Origin: Kitasatospora aureofaciens
GTDB taxonomy: Bacteria; Actinomycetota; Actinomycetes; Streptomycetales; Streptomycetaceae
Direction: 5' to 3'
Assembly (NCBI RefSeq): GCF_001188955.3
Contig: NZ_JPRF03000032.1
Coordinates: forward strand, 62,001 to 126,000
Length of the DNA: 64,000 nt
Part shown: piece after piece, positions 29,582-38,462 of the stretch
Numbering within the stretch: position 1 is the first letter of the stretch
How the letters are laid out: each line of letters starts with the position of its first letter
Position numbers and translations under genes: made by a program
Notes under the pieces: generated by a model
The model's database searches: none
What the model was told of the DNA's origin: nothing
What the model saw: the letters and a program-made list of their open reading frames with translations, nothing else

Positions 29582-29701
29582 ATGCGCGCTCACGAGCGCA
29601 CCCTCCGGCGCGACCTCCGCGAGGAGGTCGTGAACCGCCCCGGCGCGGGCGCGGCCTACGAGGCCGCCCGGGCCGAGTACGAGCGAACCGCTGTGCGGGG
29701 G
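29582..29701 (+). pseudogene. Broken small ORF, possible antitoxin/XRE N-terminal remnant
   Basis: ATG 29582, with CGGAGAG just upstream, opens about 39 codons that look genuinely coding: MRAHERTLRRDLREEVVN, then AAYEAARAEYERTAV. The AAYEAARAEYE segment is like the stretch before the HTH in some XRE antitoxins. After about codon 39 the frame runs into the antisense of the LAGLIDADG-like gene and stops only at 29968. The likely reading is a gene whose 3' part was replaced when the neighbouring sequence arrived. The family assignment is tentative. Confidence 0.4.
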
Positions 29702-30490
29702 TCAGTACTTGGGGCCGATGTGGGCGTCCATGAGGGCGACGGAGTCCTTTCGGGCGATGGAGATGTTGACCTGCCCGGTGAGGCGGGGGATCGAGGCCTT
29801 CCACTGGACGCCGACGGCGTCGAGGGTGGCGGTGAAGAGGCCGATGATGTCGGTCGAGGTGTTGGTAAAGAAGTACCTCGGGTACTCGTAGCGACGGACC
29901 ACGCCGTCGACGGTCTTGGTGGCCCAGTTGGTGATGCGGCAACCGTCGGAGTGGATGAGACCGCGTAGGAACTGCCACGGGTGCGTATCGACGATCTCCT
30001 GCTGCCAGGGCTCCAAGGCTATGCTGCGCTCGTGCTTCTTTCCGGGGCCGTGCTGGGGGAAGTGGCAGGTCAAGTGGTTCGAATAGGCTTTGACGTCATG
30101 GCATCCGGTGCGCCGCACCCGGCAAGGCTTGTTGTTGGGGAGGACCTCGCGCATGGCCTGTTCGACGGAATCCATGATGCCCGGCCACTTGTCGTCGCAG
30201 GTGATCTGGAGGCTCTGGGTCCTCCGGTACTCGTTGGGCAGCAGGATGTGGCCGTCGCCGAGGTAGAGGCCGAGTAGGTAGGAGTAGGCGGGGCGGTTCA
30301 GCTCGTCGCCGTAGCAGTGCATACAGGCAGAGCGCTTACGGCCGGGGAGCTTGTTGCGCTTGGCGAGGTCCTGGTGCTTCCACCAGGAAACCGTGCCTTG
30401 CGGGACACGGAGCCGACGGGCCACTTCGGCATTGCTGATGCCGCGACGGAGGAGGTGGACAGCCTGTTCGCGCACGGAGAGAGCGGTCAT
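29702..30490 (-). CDS. Free-standing HTH plus LAGLIDADG homing-endonuclease-like protein
   Basis: A 262-residue protein. Residues 8-40 are a helix-turn-helix (REQAVHLLRRGISNAEVARR, then PQGTVSWWKHQD), as in resolvase or transposase DNA-binding ends. A CMHC pair follows at 56-59. Then come two LAGLIDADG-type helices with their acidic residues kept: YLLGLYLGDGHI (70-81) and FLRGLIHSDGCRI (174-186), each followed by a beta-rich saddle (YFFTNTSTDIIGLF). It is not inside an intron or intein. It lies directly downstream of tRNA-Leu in the same direction. Base composition is lower than its neighbours (36/60 GC at 30061-30120). GTG 30499 is an alternative start. Confidence 0.8.
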   Translation of the reverse strand: MTALSVREQAVHLLRRGISNAEVARRLRVPQGTVSWWKHQDLAKRNKLPGRKRSACMHCYGDELNRPAYSYLLGLYLGDGHILLPNEYRRTQSLQITCDDKWPGIMDSVEQAMREVLPNNKPCRVRRTGCHDVKAYSNHLTCHFPQHGPGKKHERSIALEPWQQEIVDTHPWQFLRGLIHSDGCRITNWATKTVDGVVRRYEYPRYFFTNTSTDIIGLFTATLDAVGVQWKASIPRLTGQVNISIARKDSVALMDAHIGPKY

Positions 30491-30556
30491 GTGCGTCACA
30501 TTGCGACGTGCGCAGCCGAATGCTGGATACTTTGACGGCGTTCCACTAGATGAGGT

Positions 30557-30591
30557 GAATTTCCTGCAACCTGGGAATACCAGGGAAATTC
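30557..30591 (-). terminator. Two-part hairpin directly after tRNA-Leu
   Basis: An outer arm GAATTTC / GAAATTC and inner arm CCTGG / CCAGG (loop GAATA) form a long interrupted stem that begins at the base after the encoded CCA of the tRNA. Probably the tRNA terminator. It is AT-rich for this genome (29/60 GC in 30541-30600). Confidence 0.6.
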
Positions 30592-30677
30592 TGGTGCCGA
30601 GTGTGGGATTCGAACCCACACGCCCTTTCAGGCAATCGCTTTTGAGGCGATCGTGTCTGCCCTTCCACCAACCCGGC
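30592..30677 (-). tRNA. tRNA-Leu(CAA)
   Basis: On the minus strand it begins GCCGGGTTGGTGG and ends ACTCGGCACCA with CCA encoded. The acceptor stem GCCGGGT/ACTCGGC pairs (one G-T). The anticodon stem ATCGC/GCGAT encloses the loop CTCAAAA, giving anticodon CAA, which reads UUG. The T arm GTGGG-TTCGAAT-CCCAC and a long variable arm fit the leucine class. TATCCT at plus 30694-30699 is a likely -10 box. It is not the UUA-reading bldA tRNA. Confidence 0.93.
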
Positions 30678-30769
30678 TGGTTCGCGCCCACGAAGGATAC
30701 CCTGTGGGCACCGTCGAGCGCAGCTAGGTACCCTCGTGCATGCAGTACCCCGCCGGAACTAGGAGCGCA

Positions 30770-31426
30770 GTGAGCACCGCCGACGAGCAGGCACAGCCGC
30801 TTGAGACCGATTCGCCCCAGATCACCCGGATCGTGATCGCCGAGGACGAGGCGCTGATCCGCCTCGACCTCAAGGAGATGCTGGAGGAGGAGGGGTACAC
30901 CGTCGTCGGCGAAGCGGGGGACGGGGAGACGGCGGTACGGCTGGTGAAGGAGCTGAAGCCGGATCTGGCCATCTTCGACGTGAAGATGCCGGTGCTGGAC
31001 GGGCTCTCGGCCGCTGAGCAGATCCATGAGGAGCACCTGGCGCCCGTCCTGATGCTGACCGCGTTCTCGCAGCGGGAGCTGGTGGACCGGGCGCGGGACG
31101 CCGGGGCGATGGCGTACATCGTGAAGCCGTTCTCGAAGTCGGACCTGGTGCCGGCGATCGAGATGGCGGTGTCGCGGTACACCGAGATGCGGGCGCTGGA
31201 GAAGGAGATCGGGGATCTCACCCAGCGGCTGGAGACCCGGAAGCTGGTGGACCGGGCGAAGGGTGTGCTGCAGACGAAGTTCGGGCTGAACGAGCCGGCG
31301 GCGTTCCGGTGGATCCAGAAGACGTCGATGGACCGCCGGATGACGATGGCGGCGGTGGCCGAGGCGGTCATCGAGGAGGGCGAGGCCCAGGACCGCAAGA
31401 AGGCGGAAGAGGGTAAGCCCGAGTAG
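30770..31426 (+). CDS. ANTAR-domain response regulator (PdtaR-like)
   Basis: A 218-residue two-component regulator that acts on RNA rather than DNA. The receiver domain (about 20-135) has the acidic pocket IVIAEDEALIRLD, the phosphorylated Asp in LAIFDVKMPVLDG, the Thr in LMLTAFSQ and the Lys in YIVKPFSKSD. After a coiled-coil segment, the ANTAR domain (about 150-205: LVDRAKGVLQTKFGLNE, then AFRWIQKTSMDRRMTM) should bind tandem hexaloop RNA hairpins as antiterminator. GTG 30770 follows AGGAG at five bases. Its partner kinase is not in the window. It is divergent from tRNA-Leu. Confidence 0.93.
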   Translation: MSTADEQAQPLETDSPQITRIVIAEDEALIRLDLKEMLEEEGYTVVGEAGDGETAVRLVKELKPDLAIFDVKMPVLDGLSAAEQIHEEHLAPVLMLTAFSQRELVDRARDAGAMAYIVKPFSKSDLVPAIEMAVSRYTEMRALEKEIGDLTQRLETRKLVDRAKGVLQTKFGLNEPAAFRWIQKTSMDRRMTMAAVAEAVIEEGEAQDRKKAEEGKPE

Positions 31427-31436
31427 GGCGGTACGC

Positions 31437-31473
31437 AGGAGGGCCCGGCAGAACGTTTCTGCCGGGCCCTCCT
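31437..31473. terminator. Bidirectional terminator between the ANTAR regulator and livF
   Basis: A 17-bp perfect inverted repeat starting AGGAGGGCCCGGC with a three-base loop lies in the 61 bases between two convergent genes. AAs and Ts at both ends suit termination in both directions. Confidence 0.85.
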
Positions 31474-31487
31474 TGCGTTTGGCGGGG

Positions 31488-32200
31488 TCAGTCCTCGCCG
31501 AGGTACGCCTTGCGGACGGACTCGTCGTGGAGGAGGTCGGCGCCCGTCCCGGAGAGGACGACGCGGCCGGTCTCCATGACGTAGCCGCGGTCGGACAGCG
31601 ACAGGGCGGCCTGGGCGTTCTGCTCGACGAGCAGGATGGTCGTGCCGCTCGCCTTGAGCTCGACGATGGTGGACATGATCTTCTGCATCATCAGCGGGGA
31701 GAGGCCCATCGAGGGCTCGTCCAGCATGAGCAGCTTGGGCTGGGACATCAGCGCCCGGCCCATGGCGAGCATCTGCTGTTCGCCGCCGGAGAGCGTCCCG
31801 GCGGCCTGGCGGCGGCGCTCCCCGAGGATGGGGAACAACGAGTAGGCGCGTTCCACGTCGGCCGCGATGCCGGCCGCGTCGGTGCGCAGGAAGGCGCCGA
31901 GGAGGAGGTTCTCCTCGATGGTCATGCGGGGGAAGATGTGCCGGCCTTCGGGGGAGTGGGCGAGTCCGAGGGCGACGATCTTGTGGGCGGGGACGGTGGC
32001 GAGGTCCTGGCCGTCGAAGGTGATCCGGCCGGCGGTGGGTCTGAGGAGGCCGGAGAGGGTGCGCAGGGTGGTGGTCTTGCCGGCGCCGTTGGTGCCGATG
32101 AGGGTGGTGACCTCGCCCTGGTGGACGGTGAAGCTGATGCCCTTGACGGCTTCGATCTTGCCGTAGGCGACGCGGAGGTCCTCGACCTCGAGGAGTGCGG

Positions 32201-32204
<4 letters not shown>
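31488..32204 (-). CDS. livF: Branched-chain amino acid ABC transporter ATP-binding protein
   Basis: A 238-residue ATPase, one of the two nucleotide-binding subunits that energise uptake of Leu/Ile/Val. Walker A GTNGAGKTTTL, Q loop at TLRTLSGLL, signature TLSGGEQQMLAMGRAL, Walker B LLMLDEPSMGLSP, and the switch His region LLVEQNAQAAL, where Gln/Asn replaces His as is usual in LivF. Last gene of the livK-H-M-G-F operon; its ATG overlaps the stop of livG (ATGA). Confidence 0.93.
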
Positions 32205-33018
<814 letters not shown>

Positions 33019-33022
<4 letters not shown>

Positions 33023-34959
33023 GCCCCTGCCTTGGTGAGTGCGGTGGTGTCGTCGTCGGCGGCGGGTGGGGCCGGTTCGTCGGCTTCGTGGAATTCCAGT
33101 TGCCGGCGCCGGTTGGGGATGAGGCCTTCGGGGCGGACGCGCATCAGGACGATGAGGGCGGCGCCGAAGACGAGGAGCTGGTAGTCGGAGAGGAATTCGA
33201 GTTTCTTGGGGATGAGGAAGAGGAGGGTGGCGCCGGCGAGTGGGCCGCTGATGGTGCCCATGCCGCCGAGGATGACGGCGGCGAGGAGGAAGGCGGAGTT
33301 GGGGGGCAGGGCGTCGGCGAAGGTGTACTGGTCGGGGGTGACGGTGTAGGTGACGTGGGCCTGGACGGTGCCGGCGACGCCGGCGAGGCAGGCGCCGAGG
33401 GCGAAGGCGAGGAGTTTGAGGCGGAAGCCGTTGATGCCCATGGCTTCGGCGGCGGTCTCGTCCTCGCGGATGGCGATCCAGGCGCGGCCGATGCGGGAGT
33501 TGCCGACTCGTGCGAAGACCAGGACGACGAGGGCGGTGACGAGCAGCATCAGCAGGTAGTAGTTGCCGAAGCGGCCGATCTGGATGCCGCCGAGGGCGTG
33601 GGTCTGGCTGAAGTCGAAGCCGAGGATGTTCAGTTCGGGGATGCGGGGGATGCCGTTGGAGCCGTTGGTGACGTTGGGTCCGGTGGTGCCGTTGAGGTTC
33701 TGCATGGTGATGCGGAAGATCTCACCGAAGCCGAGGGTGACGATGGCGAGGTAGTCGCCGCGCAGGCGCAGGGTGGGGGCGCCGATCACGACGCCGAAGA
33801 CCATGGAGACGGCGGCGCCGACGATCACGGCGGCCCAGAACGGCAGCTGGACGTGGATGGGTGAGGCGGGGGAGCCGGAGACCAGGGCGGCGGCGTAGGC
33901 GCCGACGCCGAGGAAGGCGACGTATCCGAGGTCGAGCAGGCCGGCGAGGCCGACGACGATGTTGAGGCCGAGGGCGACGGTGGCGAAGATCAGGATGTTG
34001 GTGGCGACGGAGGCGTACTGCTCGCCGGTCTGGAACGGGAAGCTGGCGGCGGCGGCGAAGGCGGCGCCGGTGGTGACCGGGCGGTACTTGAGGGTCAGTG
34101 CGCGCAGCCTGCCCAGCAGGCCGGAGCCGGCGAGCGCGGCGATCATGAAGGCGATGAGCAGCAGGTAGCCGATGAAGAGCTCGCCGTAGTCGGTGTCGAT
34201 GCCGAAGGTGATCGCGTAGGAGCCGACGCCGAAGGCGGCGACGATGAGCAGGACCTCGACCCAGGAGGGGAGTTCGCGGGGCGCGGGGAGGGGGCGGTCG
34301 ACCTTGCCGAGGCGCAGCTGGCTGTTGGCGAGGTGGCCGAGTTGGAGGAGGAGGACGGCGCCGGCGGCGATGGCGAGGGCGCCGGAGAGGGCGGTCATCA
34401 CGGGGGCGACGGGCTTGTCGCCGGGGATGGCGTGGGCGGCGATCCAGCCGACGGGGGCGGCGGGCAGGAGGAGGAAGAGCCGCTTGTCGAGGATGCGGAG
34501 CGGTACGTGGGTGCGCCGGTCGAGGGGGAGGCCGAGGGCGCCGAGGACGCCGAGGAGGCCGCCGCCGGCGAGGACCCAGCCGCCGGGTTCGAGGTTGGCG
34601 AGGCCGCCGAGTTCGGTGGAGATGGAGGTGACGGAGTAGGCGGCGACGGCGAGGGCGCCGGTGGCGGCGTACAGGACGGCGTTGTTGCTGCGGGTGGGGG
34701 CGGCCCAGCGCAGGCCGGGGGTGCCGAGGGTGGCGAGCAGCAGGGCGAGGGTGAGGACGCCGGCGGCGACGGCGAGCCACTGGAGGCCGACGGGGGAGCC
34801 GTAGTAGGTGAGGTCGCCGGGGAAGTCGCTGGTCCAGGTCCAGGACATGGCGGCGGAGGCGGCGACGGCGAGGGCGCCGAGTCCGGTGAGGGTGGTGGCG
34901 GCGGTGGCGGGCAGCGGGATGACCGGGGTGGTCTCGGTTCTGGTGGTCATGGTGGTCAC
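33019..34959 (-). CDS. livM: Branched-chain amino acid ABC transporter permease, long form
   Basis: 646 residues, nearly twice the usual LivM. The conserved permease core starts near residue 318 (NILIFATVALGLNIVVGLAGLLDLGYVAFLG is its first helix block) and contains FGEIFRIT, the EAA-like IGRAWIAIREDETAAEAMGIN loop that contacts the ATPases, and the last helices near 560-610. Residues 1-317 add about seven hydrophobic segments with Ala/Gly-rich character and no recognised domain. GTG 34959 overlaps the livH stop (GTGA). A long N-terminal region is, as far as I recall, common in Streptomyces LivM. Confidence 0.9.
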
Positions 34960-35885
34960 GCCCTGTCCGCGACGCGCTCGCCGAGCAGGCCCTGGGGCCG
35001 GACGAGGAGCACGAGGATGAGGAGTACGAAGGCCCAGACGTCCTTCCAGGCGCCGCCTCCGAAGAGGTGCATGCCGGGCAGGTGCTGGATGTAGCCGGTG
35101 GCGAGGGCTTCGGCGAGGCCGAGGGCGAGGCCGCCGAGCATGGCTCCGTAGATGTTGCCGATGCCGCCGAGGACGGCGGCGGTGAAGGCCTTGAGGCCGA
35201 GGATGAAGCCCATTCGGAAGTCGACCTGGCCGCTGCGCAGTCCGTAGGCGACGGCGGCGACGGCGGCGAACGCGGCGCCGATGGCGAAGGCCATGACGAT
35301 GATGCGGTCGGTGTCGATGCCCATGAGCTTGGCGGTGTCGGGGTCCTGGCTGGTGGCCTGCATGGCGCGGCCGGAGCGGGTGCGGGTGACGAACCAGCCG
35401 AGGGCGAGCATGCACAGGGGGGCGGCGATGATCAGGAAGAGGTCGCTGCGCTGGACGGTGACGGAGCCGAGGCTGAAGGGGTCGCCGGGGATCTTGGGGA
35501 AGACCCGGGCCTTCTTGGCGTCGGGGTAGAAGGAGAAGACGAGTTGCTGGAGGAAGATGGACAGCCCGATCGCGGTGATCAGCGGGGCGAGCCGGGGGGC
35601 GTTGCGCAGTGGCCGGTAGGCGAAGCGTTCGGCGGCGACGGCGGTGAGGGTGGAGACCAGGATGCCGGCGATCAGCATGAGTGGCAGGGCCAGCCACAGG
35701 GTGGTGCCGCCGGGGAGGGCGAGGTAGGCGGTCAGGGCGCCGAAGCCGCCGACCATGACGATCTCGCCGTGGGCGAAGTTGATGAGCTGGACGATGCCGT
35801 AGACCATCGTGTAGCCGATCGCGACGAGTCCGTAGAGGGCGCCGAGGATCAGGCCGTTGGCCAGCTGCTGCGGTAGGTCGTGCAC
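34956..35885 (-). CDS. livH: Branched-chain amino acid ABC transporter permease
   Basis: A 309-residue inner-membrane permease of normal length with about eight helices. It begins LPQQLANGLILGALYGLVAIGYTMVYG, continues INFAHGEIVMVGGF, and has the ATPase-contact loop GRAMQATSQDPDTAKLMGID and the late GGIGNIYGAMLGGLALGLAE segment, all typical of LivH. It pairs with LivM to form the channel. A stable hairpin separates it from livK upstream, while its 3' end overlaps livM. Confidence 0.93.
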   Translation of the reverse strand: MHDLPQQLANGLILGALYGLVAIGYTMVYGIVQLINFAHGEIVMVGGFGALTAYLALPGGTTLWLALPLMLIAGILVSTLTAVAAERFAYRPLRNAPRLAPLITAIGLSIFLQQLVFSFYPDAKKARVFPKIPGDPFSLGSVTVQRSDLFLIIAAPLCMLALGWFVTRTRSGRAMQATSQDPDTAKLMGIDTDRIIVMAFAIGAAFAAVAAVAYGLRSGQVDFRMGFILGLKAFTAAVLGGIGNIYGAMLGGLALGLAEALATGYIQHLPGMHLFGGGAWKDVWAFVLLILVLLVRPQGLLGERVADRA

Positions 35886-35939
35886 CGCTGGGCCTCCGTA
35901 GTGCGTTCTGGGGTGTCCGCGTGGGTGGTGGATGTGGGG

Positions 35940-35972
35940 GCGCGCGGGGGCACTCGTGGCGCCCCCGCGCGC
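35940..35972 (-). terminator. Intercistronic hairpin between livK and livH
   Basis: A perfect 12-bp stem, GCGCGCGGGGGC and its complement, with a nine-base loop, in the 123-base gap. It could be a partial terminator or an mRNA stabiliser keeping the binding protein above the membrane subunits. No T tract. Confidence 0.55.
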
Positions 35973-36008
35973 TGGTGGTGCTGGTGGTGACGGGTTGCGG
36001 AGGGGCGG

Positions 36009-37253
36009 TCAGCCGTTGAAGGTGCCGGACTTCTCGACGGCCCACTTGCCGTCCTTGACGGTGTAGACGGTGAGCTGCTTGTTGGTGGTGTCACCGAACT
36101 CGTCGAAGGAGACCTTGCCGGTGACGCCGTTGAAGGAGACCTTCTGGACGGCGTCGCGGACGGCCTTGCGGGCGTCGCCGCTGGGCAGCTTGCCGTTGTT
36201 GGCGGCGACGACGTTCTTGACGCCTTCGATGATGGCCCAGGCGCTGTCGTAGGAGTAGCCGCCGTAGGTCTCGTAGGCGTCCTTGTAGTTGGCGGCCTTG
36301 TAGTCGGCGATGAACTTCTTGGCGGTGTCGAGGGTTTCGACGGGCAGGCCGACGGCGGTGGCGAAGTCGCCCTGGCTCTTGGGGTTGAGCTTGATGAACT
36401 CGTCGCTCTGGATGCCGTCGCCGCCCATCAGGGGGATGTTGACGCCGGCGTCCTTGAGCTGGAGGGAGAGCGGGCCGGCGGCGGGGTACTCGCCGCCGTA
36501 GTAGACGGCGTCGGCGCCGGAGGCCTTGACCTTGGTGACGATGGCGGAGAAGTCGCGGTCGTCGGGGTTGACGTGCTCCTCGCCGGCGAGGGTGCCGCCG
36601 AGCTTGGTGAACTGGCCCTTGAAGGTGGCGGCGAGGCCGGCGCCGTAGGTCTTCTGGTCGTCGATCAGGAAGACCTTGGTCTTCTTGGCGTCGTTGTAGA
36701 GGAACTGGGCGGCGAAGGGGCCCTGGACGGCGTCGGTGGTGGCGGTGCGGAAGTAGGACTTGAAGGGGCGCTTCTTGTCGCCGGTGGCCCACTTCTCGCC
36801 CTGGCTGAGGGCGACGCCGGTGTTGGCGGGGGAGATCTCGGTGAGGCCGGCGTCGTCGAAGATCTGCTGCATCGACTGCGCCACGCTGGAGTTGAGCGGG
36901 CCGACGACGCCGAGGACCTTGGAGTCGCTGACCAGCTGGGTGGCGTTCTGCTGGCCGGGGGCGGGCTTGGCGGTGTCGTCCAGGGCCTTGACCTCGAACT
37001 TGACGCCGGGGACCTCGTTGGTGGCGTTGGCGGTCTTGACGGCGAGGTCGACGGAGTTGCGGATGCCGAGGCCGAGGGCGGAGAGGTCGCCGGTGAGCGG
37101 GGCGTCGACGCCGATCACGACGGTGGTGGTGGCGGCGTTGTTGTCCTTGCTGCCGGCGTTGTCGCCGGACTTGCCGCCGCGGGAGCCGCAGGCGCTGAGG
37201 CTGAGGGCGCCGATCACGGCAATGCTCACGACAATTGCTGAACGATGACGCAC
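36009..37253 (-). CDS. livK: Branched-chain amino acid ABC transporter substrate-binding lipoprotein
   Basis: A 414-residue periplasmic-binding-fold type I lipoprotein that captures branched-chain amino acids for LivHMGF. The signal peptide ends in LSAC (lipobox Cys near residue 21), a disordered Ser/Asn/Gly linker follows, then VVIGVDAPLTGDLSALGLG at the first ligand loop, GVVGPLNSSVAQSMQ, FRTATTDAVQGPFAAQ, and DAVYYGGEYPAAGPL. GTG 37253 has a GAAGGGGA ribosome-binding site six bases upstream. It is first in the operon, and the 580-base region before it should carry the promoter. Confidence 0.93.
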   Translation of the reverse strand: MRHRSAIVVSIAVIGALSLSACGSRGGKSGDNAGSKDNNAATTTVVIGVDAPLTGDLSALGLGIRNSVDLAVKTANATNEVPGVKFEVKALDDTAKPAPGQQNATQLVSDSKVLGVVGPLNSSVAQSMQQIFDDAGLTEISPANTGVALSQGEKWATGDKKRPFKSYFRTATTDAVQGPFAAQFLYNDAKKTKVFLIDDQKTYGAGLAATFKGQFTKLGGTLAGEEHVNPDDRDFSAIVTKVKASGADAVYYGGEYPAAGPLSLQLKDAGVNIPLMGGDGIQSDEFIKLNPKSQGDFATAVGLPVETLDTAKKFIADYKAANYKDAYETYGGYSYDSAWAIIEGVKNVVAANNGKLPSGDARKAVRDAVQKVSFNGVTGKVSFDEFGDTTNKQLTVYTVKDGKWAVEKSGTFNG

Positions 37254-37834
37254 GAGGGTCCCCTTCGGTTCAGGAGGCGCCGCGCCGAGTGGCGGGAGCC
37301 GGGATGCGCGGAGGGCCGGGCCCATTCCGGATGGCGCGGTGACTGGCCGTGACTCTAGATGTCGGGGGGCGGCTCGGGCAGTGGTGTGAGCAGGCTGTGA
37401 TTCTCTTGTTATGAGCACACGGAGCATTTGTCTCAGCATGTGGTCGTTCCGGCTCGACCGACCCTGAACTGCCGGGCGTTTACCCGCTGGTGGCGGGATG
37501 TAAGAGCCAGAAATGGGGGTTGCCGCTGGCGCTGTCGATAATCGGACGCAGGTGTCCGATGTGCTGCATTCGACCGTGCACGTCCGCATTGCGGACAAGG
37601 GGGGCGCGGTGAAGGGGCTTCGGGGTCTCGGAACCGCCGCTTGCGCGGATTTCCTACTTATTACGCTGCGTTACAGGAGTGGGAGGAAGGGTGGGAGACG
37701 CGTCGATCGCATCCGGACATGCCGACGCCCCCTCGCTCAGACCAACGCCTGCCCACGGGGGCGGACGGTCAAACGAGGGGGCGGGAAGGGGACTTGCTGC
37801 TCTCCGGGCCGAACCGGCCGTACCCGAAGGCCCG
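37254..37834 (-). other. Long intergenic region upstream of livK
   Basis: About 580 bases between two minus-strand genes, with a lower GC part (37380-37680). It should hold the livK promoter; TAGAGT on the minus strand (plus 37355-37360) is a possible -10, without a clear -35. Plus-strand frames here (for example 37513-37875) have Cys/Arg-rich shadow composition and no motif. A hairpin at 37726-37783 may end the thioesterase transcript. Confidence 0.45.
37726..37783 (-). terminator. Hairpin downstream of the thioesterase gene
   Basis: CGCCCCCTCG and CGAGGGGGCG, a perfect 10-bp pair, are separated by 38 bases that can fold further. It lies 52 bases past the thioesterase stop, a possible terminator with an unusually long loop. 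Confidence 0.4.
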
Positions 37835-38299
37835 TTACAGGTCGCGCAGCATGCAGGTCAGCCGGCAGCTGGTGACCCGCTTGCCGGTGTCGTCGGTGAT
37901 CGCGATCTCGTACGTGGCGGCCGTACGACCCTTGAACACCGCCGTCGCCACCCCGGTGACCAGACCGGAGGTGGCCGAGCGATGGTGGGTCGCGTTGAGG
38001 TCCACGCCCACCGCGTACCGGCCCGGACCGGCGTGCAGCATCGCGCCGATCGAGCCGAGCGTCTCGGCCAGCGCCGCGGAGGCGCCGCCGTGCAGCAGCC
38101 CGTACGGCTGCTGGTTGCCCTCCACCGGCATGGTGCCGACCACCCGGTCGCCGGAGGCCTCGACGATCCGGATGCCGAGCTTCTCGCCGAGGTGGCCGCC
38201 GGAGAAGGTCTCCGGGCTCACGCCGAGCTTGGCGAAGTGGTCGAGCACGTCCTGCGGGACCTTCAGGACGGGGGCGGTGTCGGGAGCCGCGTCGGTCAT
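37835..38299 (-). CDS. PaaI-family hotdog thioesterase
   Basis: A 154-residue hotdog-fold acyl-CoA thioesterase. The PaaI signature is seen as GNQQPYGLLHGGASAALAETLGS (HGG motif with the catalytic-region residues), followed by VGVDLNATHHRSATSG and a final strand ITDDTGKRVTSCRLTCML. The substrate is unknown; relatives act on phenylacetyl-CoA-type or 1,4-dihydroxy-2-naphthoyl-CoA esters. It is divergent from polA, with about 160 bases between them. Confidence 0.9.
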   Translation of the reverse strand: MTDAAPDTAPVLKVPQDVLDHFAKLGVSPETFSGGHLGEKLGIRIVEASGDRVVGTMPVEGNQQPYGLLHGGASAALAETLGSIGAMLHAGPGRYAVGVDLNATHHRSATSGLVTGVATAVFKGRTAATYEIAITDDTGKRVTSCRLTCMLRDL

Positions 38300-38462
38300 G
38301 GGGGTACTCCTTCGGGGGTGTCGCGTCGTCGTGCTGCCTGTGATCGTACGACCGTCCTACTCGCCGGTAGTGGCGGTGCCGCCCTGGCGCGGCGCCCCTT
38401 TTGTCGGTGCCGGGCCATAGGATCGGTGACCGGTAGTGGAATCGGCAGGAACGGACGTTGAC

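Noticed and set aside
29553..30600. Attachment-site direct repeats flanking the LAGLIDADG gene
   Set aside because: The 3' part of tRNA-Leu was compared by eye with the pyk-proximal side and no copy was found.
37513..38461. Plus-strand frames between livK and polA
   Set aside because: They overlap the thioesterase antisense or have Arg/Cys-rich shadow composition, no ribosome site and no motif.
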